In this document: piece after piece, positions 1 through 3,665 of the stretch | Layout of the letters: every line of letters starts with the position of its first letter | How positions within the stretch are numbered: position 1 is the first letter of the stretch | Assembly: GCA_030428825.1 (NCBI GenBank) | Contig: JAUIEL010000477.1 | Coordinates: forward strand, 1 to 5,595 | DNA from: a bacterium | Lineage (GTDB): Bacteria; Planctomycetota; B15-G4; JADJEK01 | Reading direction: 5' to 3' | Length of the DNA stretch: 5,595 bases | Program-made: the position numbers and the translations under genes | Notes under the pieces: generated by a model | Told to the model about the DNA's origin: nothing | The model's database searches: none | Seen by the model: the letters and a program-made list of their open reading frames with translations, nothing else

Positions 1-2
1 CG

Positions 3-1700
3 CTCGGGTTCTCGACCCTCGGCGTCCGGGCCGGGGACCGGGTCGGGCTGTTCGCGGACAACTCGATCCGCTGGATCCTCTCCGACCTCGCGATCCTCTC
101 GCTCGGCGCGGCCGACGTCCCCCGCGGCACGGACACGCCCCCCGCCGAGGCGGACTACCTGATCCGCCACTCCGGGGCCCGCATCGTCGTCCTCCAGGAC
201 CGGAGGGTGCTGGACGAACTCGCCCCGACCCTCTCCGACATCGCCGACCTGCAGTGCATCGTCCTGCAGGAGGGGTCGTTCAAGGAGGGGGACCCGCGGC
301 CGGTCCTCTCGCTCGACGAGGTGCGCGAGCGGGGGCGGCGGCGGATCGAGGACGGGGCGAGGATCGAGGAGTCGATCTCGGCGACGCGCGGCACGGACAC
401 GGCGACGATCGTCTACACGTCGGGGACGACCGGGCAGCCGAAGGGGGTCGTGCTGACCCACGACAACGTCCTCCACAACATCCGCGCGGTCCCGGGCGTG
501 GTCGACTTCACGACCGACGACGTCTTCCTGTCGATCCTGCCGGCGTGGCACATGTTCGAGCGGCTGATCGAGTACGCCGCCGTCTCGAAGGGGTGCCTCA
601 CGATCTACACGTCGAAGAAGACGATCAAGCGGGACCTCGTGCGCGAGCGGCCGACCGCGCTCGCCGCGGTGCCGCGGGTGTGGGAGATCCTGCACGACGA
701 GGCGCGGAAGCGCCTCGGCGAGCGTCCGGCCCCGCTCCGGCTCCTCGCGTCGACCCTCCTCCGCGGCAGCGAGCTGTACCGCGCGTCGCGCCTGATCGAC
801 CCGGCGCGGAACCGTCCGGCGCGGCCGCTCGGCCGGCTGCTCGCCCCCGTGCACGCGCTCGGCGAGCGGATGGTCTACTCGAAGTTCCGCGGCGCGCTCG
901 GCGGCAACCTGAAGGTCCTGGTCTCCGGGGGCGGCTCGCTCCCGCCCCACGTCGACCGGTTCTTCGACGTCGTCGGCCTGCCGCTGCTGAACGGGTACGG
1001 CCTGACGGAGACCGCCCCGCTGGTGTCGGTGCGCCGCCGCGACCGCCCGGCGATCGGGACCGTCGGCCCGGCGATCCCCGGCACCGACGTCGACGTGCGC
1101 GACGCCAACGGCCGCTCCCTCGCCGCGGGCGAGGTCGGCGTGCTGTTCGTGAAGGGGCCGCAGGTGATGTCCGGCTACTACAAGGACCGGGAGACGACCG
1201 CGCGCGTCCTGTCCGACGACGGGTGGTTCGACACCGGCGACCTCGGTCGGCGGCACGCGAACGGCGACATCGAGATCACGGGGCGCGCCAAGGACACGAT
1301 CGTGCTGCGCGGCGGCGAGAACGTCGAGCCCGAGCCGATCGAGAACGCGCTGCGCCTCTCCGACGTGATCGACCAGGTGATCGTCGTCGGGCAGGACCGG
1401 AAGCAGCTCGGCGCGCTGATCGTCCCGGACGAGGAGGTGCTGCGGCAGAAGCTGCCGGTCGGGCCGGACGGGGCGCCGATCGACACGCCCGACGAGCGTC
1501 GGAAGGTGGTCCGCGGGGAGGTCTCGCGCCTCCTCGACCGCGCGCGCGGCTTCAAGCCGTTCGAGCAGGTCCGGCGGTTCGCGCTCCTCGACGAGCCGTT
1601 CTCGGTCGAGTCGGGCGAGCTGACCGAGACGCTGAAGCCGAAGCGGCACGTCATCCTTCGGAAACGAGTCGCGGCGCTGGCGGAGATGTTCGCCGAGTGA
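3..1700 (+). CDS. Long-chain acyl-CoA synthetase (AMP-forming), 5'-truncated by window edge
   Basis: Activates a fatty acid with ATP to an acyl-adenylate and transfers it to CoA, normally at the cytoplasmic face of the membrane. The frame is open from base 3 and gives 565 visible residues. ANL-family motifs occur in order (numbering from the first visible codon): the DVPRGTDT segment typical of bacterial FAA1/FadD15-like enzymes near the start; the phosphate-binding loop YTSGTTGQPKG (138-148); the A4-like PAWHMFER; VPRVWE; A5 YGLTET (332-337, Glu336 probable Mg ligand); A7 GWFDTGD (407-413, Asp413 for ribose); A8 hinge around ITGRAKD (Arg428); and an A10-like LTETLKPKR with Lys545 as candidate catalytic lysine. 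The family is usually about 600 residues, so only a few dozen N-terminal residues are missing. An internal ATG at 207 lies inside the conserved domain and is not the start. The stop overlaps the thiD start. Chain-length preference cannot be read from the sequence. Confidence 0.95.
   Translation, partial: LGFSTLGVRAGDRVGLFADNSIRWILSDLAILSLGAADVPRGTDTPPAEADYLIRHSGARIVVLQDRRVLDELAPTLSDIADLQCIVLQEGSFKEGDPRPVLSLDEVRERGRRRIEDGARIEESISATRGTDTATIVYTSGTTGQPKGVVLTHDNVLHNIRAVPGVVDFTTDDVFLSILPAWHMFERLIEYAAVSKGCLTIYTSKKTIKRDLVRERPTALAAVPRVWEILHDEARKRLGERPAPLRLLASTLLRGSELYRASRLIDPARNRPARPLGRLLAPVHALGERMVYSKFRGALGGNLKVLVSGGGSLPPHVDRFFDVVGLPLLNGYGLTETAPLVSVRRRDRPAIGTVGPAIPGTDVDVRDANGRSLAAGEVGVLFVKGPQVMSGYYKDRETTARVLSDDGWFDTGDLGRRHANGDIEITGRAKDTIVLRGGENVEPEPIENALRLSDVIDQVIVVGQDRKQLGALIVPDEEVLRQKLPVGPDGAPIDTPDERRKVVRGEVSRLLDRARGFKPFEQVRRFALLDEPFSVESGELTETLKPKRHVILRKRVAALAEMFAE
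1682..1685 (+). promoter_or_regulatory. Shine-Dalgarno candidate for thiD (GGAG)
   Basis: GGAG lies 11 bases before the GTG at 1697, inside the last codons of the acyl-CoA synthetase gene. The spacing is rather long. The start is supported mainly by the GTGA overlap with the upstream stop and by the length of the N-terminus relative to known ThiD proteins. Confidence 0.4.
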
Positions 1701-2506
1701 CGCGCGCGCTCCCGCTGACGCTCGCCGGGTCGGACCCGACCGGCGGGGCCGGGATCGAGGCGGACCTGAAGACGTTCCTCGCCCACGGCCGGTCGGGGGC
1801 GGCGGTGGCGACGGCGCTGACGACGCAGGACTCGCGTCGGGTGCTCGCGGTGGCGGCCGAGCCGGAGGAGCGGTTCCGCGCCCGCGTCGGGGCGCTCCTC
1901 GCCGACCTGCCGATCGCCGGGCTGAAGGTCGGGCTCCTGCCGGACGCGGCGCTCGTGCGCGCGGCGGCGGACGCGGCGGATCGGATCGACGGGCCGGTCG
2001 TCGTCGACCCGGTCCTCGCGCCGACCGAAGGGGCGCCGTTCCTCGACGAGGCCGGACGGCGCGCGCTGGTCGAGCACCTCCTGCCGCGGACCGACCTCCT
2101 GACGCCGAACCTGCCGGAGGCGGCGATTCTGCTCGGCTGCGACGAGGCCGACGTCCGCGCCGACCCGCGCGGGGCGGCGGAGCGGCTGCGGGCGCTCGGG
2201 CCGGACGCGGTGCTGTTGAAGGGCGGGCATGGCGACGGCGAGCGGGTGATCGACGTCCTCGCCGGCGCGACCCCGCGGACGTTCGGCGGTCCGCGGGTGG
2301 CGCCCGGCGCGCGGGTGCACGGGACCGGCTGCGCGCTGGCGGCCGCGATCCTCTGCCGGCGGCTCGACGGTCTCCCGCTCGACGACGCGATCGAGCGGGC
2401 GCGGACGTGGCTCTCGGAGCAGATCGCGGGGGCGCGCGCGGCCTCGCCGTCGGGCGCGCGGCTGCTGCCGTTCACGCCGGCGTCGCCGTCTCCGCCGCGC
2501 GCCTGA
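1697..2506 (+). CDS. thiD: Hydroxymethylpyrimidine/phosphomethylpyrimidine kinase ThiD
   Basis: Cytoplasmic kinase that phosphorylates HMP and then HMP-P to HMP-PP, the pyrimidine half of thiamine. It is 269 residues, close to the roughly 266 of E. coli ThiD. Ribokinase-fold signatures are present: N-terminal AGSDPTGGAGIEADLKTF (10-27), Gln44 in ALTTQDS at the HMP-binding position known from Salmonella ThiD, VVVDPVLAPTEG, LTPNLPEAAILLG, LLKGGH, and the anion-hole/catalytic loop HGTGCALAAA with Cys212 (Cys213 in the enterobacterial enzyme). The GTG start overlaps the upstream TGA by four bases, so translation is probably coupled; no promoter is visible between the genes. The last ~25 residues are Ala/Ser/Pro-rich and lack the GHGxGPxxH-like ending common in ThiD. 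No ThiE domain is fused. A pyridoxal kinase function of the same fold is the main alternative, but the motif set is ThiD-like. Confidence 0.95.
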   Translation: MTRALPLTLAGSDPTGGAGIEADLKTFLAHGRSGAAVATALTTQDSRRVLAVAAEPEERFRARVGALLADLPIAGLKVGLLPDAALVRAAADAADRIDGPVVVDPVLAPTEGAPFLDEAGRRALVEHLLPRTDLLTPNLPEAAILLGCDEADVRADPRGAAERLRALGPDAVLLKGGHGDGERVIDVLAGATPRTFGGPRVAPGARVHGTGCALAAAILCRRLDGLPLDDAIERARTWLSEQIAGARAASPSGARLLPFTPASPSPPRA

Positions 2507-2521
2507 CCCCGGACGCGCGGC
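2494..2521. terminator. GC-rich inverted repeat in the convergent thiD / TIM-barrel junction
   Basis: GCCGCGCG (2494-2501) and CGCGCGGC (2514-2521) are perfect reverse complements around a 12-base loop. The repeat spans the thiD stop codon (2504-2506) and ends immediately before the stop of the opposing gene (2522-2524). No T-tract follows on either strand, so it is not a textbook intrinsic terminator. It could act as a bidirectional hairpin or pause site where two transcripts collide. Chance palindromes are common at this base composition, so the call rests largely on position. Confidence 0.35.
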
Positions 2522-3406
2522 TCAGAACCCGAGCGACCGGACGTACGACGTCGCCAGCTTCAGCTCGGCGAGCGGGAACCGACCGTCGACCTCGAGCACC
2601 GCGGGGACGCCGGACGGGAGCGCCTCGTGCGCGGCGCGGAAGTCGACCTCGCCCGCGCCCGGCGGGAGGCCGAGGTCGGCGCCGGCGGCGTCCTGGAGCG
2701 TCGCCCCGAACGTCCGCGCGCCGAGGTCGCCGAGCCACTCGTGCGGCGCCGCGAGCCCGAGCTGCTGCGCGAGGTGCGCCGCGCCGACGTCGTGCCAGTA
2801 GCCGAGGTTCCGCTCCCGGACCTCGTCGAACAGGAGGCCGAGCGCGCGCCGGCTCGCCAGCTCGAACGGCCCGGCCGGCGTGACGACCGCGAACCGGATC
2901 TCCGGCTCGGCGCGGCAGAGCTCGAACACGAGCCGGCAGACCCGCTCGAGCACCGGCTCGAGCCGCCGGTCGACCGCCGCCGCGGCGGCCGCGGCCTGCT
3001 CGCGCGCCGCCTCCGTCGGGCCGTCCCGGCGGAGGGTGGCGAGCAGCTCCCCCTCGCGCTCCTTCGCCCGTTCCAGTTCGAACCGGCCGAGCCGGAGGAC
3101 GACGTGCCGGGCGCCGAGCCGCTTGCCGAGGCCGGCCGCGGCGCGGGCCGCCCCCACCGTCCGCCCGATCGCCTCCGGGTCGCGGGACGCGAACCCGGCC
3201 TCCACCTCGCCGAACGCCTCGGCCGCGACGCCGACGACCTTCGCGCCGGCCGGCCGGAGGGTCCGGTCGAGCGGGTCCGGCTCGGGCGTCCGGGCGCCGG
3301 CCCCGACGAAGCAGGCGCGCACGTCGAGCGCGCGGAGCGCCTCGAGGAGGCGTTCGGGGGGCGCCGGGCGAGCGCCGAGCCAGCGGGTGGAGAGGGCGAG
3401 AGGCAT
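2522..3406 (-). CDS. TIM-barrel protein, sugar phosphate isomerase/epimerase (AP endonuclease 2-like) superfamily, metal site apparently degenerate
   Basis: A 294-residue cytoplasmic protein with no signal peptide. The C-terminal half matches the xylose-isomerase-like TIM-barrel pattern: LGYWHDVGAAH (201-211), LGLAAPHEWLGDLGARTFG (216-234), a PPGAGEVDF segment (248-256) like the family's PGxGxxDF, and VLEVDG (270-275) as the last strand. Family members usually bind a divalent metal through Glu, Asp and His. Here Asp206, Asp239 and Glu272 remain, while several expected positions are changed (DVGH to DVGA, HxHD to TLQD, DH to DL, strand glutamate absent in RFAVVTPAG). The ATG at 3406 is chosen because GGAG lies 5 bases upstream; an in-frame GTG at 3436 has no such support and would add ten non-family residues. 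It converges on thiD and diverges from the PDZ gene. Substrate is unknown; it may be a non-catalytic relative. Confidence 0.85.
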   Translation of the reverse strand: MPLALSTRWLGARPAPPERLLEALRALDVRACFVGAGARTPEPDPLDRTLRPAGAKVVGVAAEAFGEVEAGFASRDPEAIGRTVGAARAAAGLGKRLGARHVVLRLGRFELERAKEREGELLATLRRDGPTEAAREQAAAAAAAVDRRLEPVLERVCRLVFELCRAEPEIRFAVVTPAGPFELASRRALGLLFDEVRERNLGYWHDVGAAHLAQQLGLAAPHEWLGDLGARTFGATLQDAAGADLGLPPGAGEVDFRAAHEALPSGVPAVLEVDGRFPLAELKLATSYVRSLGF

Positions 3407-3411
3407 GGGGA

Positions 3412-3415
3412 CTCC
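3412..3415 (-). promoter_or_regulatory. Shine-Dalgarno for the TIM-barrel gene
   Basis: On the minus strand the sequence reads GGAG, five bases, then ATG at 3406-3404. This favours the ATG over the upstream in-frame GTG at 3436. Confidence 0.65.
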
Positions 3416-3554
3416 GGGGACGGCGGACCCTACCACCGACCTCGCGGGCGAACGACCCCAACATGCGTCCGGGCGCTTCGTTTACCTTCTCGCCCCCTCG
3501 CCGCGCCCGCCGGGTGGGAAGCCCGTCCCGCGGCGGCGCCGGGGCCTCGCCGAC

Positions 3555-3578
3555 TCGACCGCCGAATCGGCCCGTCGA
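3555..3578. promoter_or_regulatory. Interrupted dyad, operator-like or 5'-UTR hairpin, before the multi-PDZ gene
   Basis: TCGAC (3555-3559) and GCCGA (3561-3565) are mirrored by TCGGC (3567-3571) and GTCGA (3574-3578), giving two 5-base half-site pairs around a central A, with one extra base on the right. It ends eight bases before the Shine-Dalgarno of the PDZ gene. It could be a repressor site overlapping the transcript start or, as RNA, a hairpin with an AAT loop near the ribosome site. No regulator gene is adjacent, and the dyad is not perfectly symmetric. Confidence 0.3.
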
Positions 3579-3586
3579 ACCGAAAG

Positions 3587-3592
3587 AAGGAG
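3587..3592 (+). promoter_or_regulatory. Strong Shine-Dalgarno (AAGGAG) for the multi-PDZ gene
   Basis: AAGGAG sits in a purine-rich stretch and is followed four bases later by ATG at 3597. It fixes the start of the secreted PDZ protein and is the best ribosome site in the window. Confidence 0.8.
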
Positions 3593-3596
3593 CACC

Positions 3597-3665
3597 ATGC
3601 GCACGTTCGCGATCGCCCTCGGGACCGCACTGTCGTTGCTGGTCGTCGCCGCCCCGGCGTCGGCC
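3597..3665 (+). other. Signal peptide coding segment of the multi-PDZ protein
   Basis: Residues 1-23: a short positive N-terminus (MR), an uninterrupted hydrophobic stretch of Ala, Leu, Ile and Val, then PASA with small residues at -3 and -1 for signal peptidase I. There is no lipobox cysteine near the cleavage site, so it does not look like a lipoprotein. Confidence 0.85.

Larger units (their letters stand above)
3407..3596. promoter_or_regulatory. Divergent intergenic region (TIM-barrel gene / multi-PDZ gene)
   Basis: These 190 bp separate two divergent starts, so promoters for both strands are expected here. I cannot assign a convincing -35/-10 pair: the only AT-richer patch is around 3470-3490 (including TTTACC at 3481), and TAGGGT on the minus strand (3431-3426) has no good -35 partner. 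The region also holds a 7-bp inverted repeat (CGCCGCG 3499-3505, CGCGGCG 3529-3535, 23-base spacer) and the dyad at 3555-3578, listed separately. Confidence 0.5.

Noticed and set aside
254..1696. Open frame upstream of and continuous with thiD
   Set aside because: The ThiD frame stays open for about 1.4 kb inside the acyl-CoA synthetase gene, but that part translates to Arg/Pro/Ala-rich sequence without family features. ThiD starts at the GTG at 1697.
1178..2475. Minus-strand open frames (380 and 274 codons) under the acyl-CoA synthetase and thiD
   Set aside because: Ser/Arg-rich shadows of two well-supported genes, with no motif and no ribosome site.
3426..3431. TAGGGT on the minus strand as a -10 element for the TIM-barrel gene
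   Set aside because: No -35-like hexamer lies 16-18 bases upstream; the nearest TTG-type hexamer is 23 bases away.
3499..3535. 7-bp inverted repeat (CGCCGCG / CGCGGCG) with a 23-base spacer in the divergent intergenic region
   Set aside because: The arms use only G and C in a very GC-rich context, with a long spacer, so chance is a sufficient explanation. The dyad at 3555-3578 is the better candidate.
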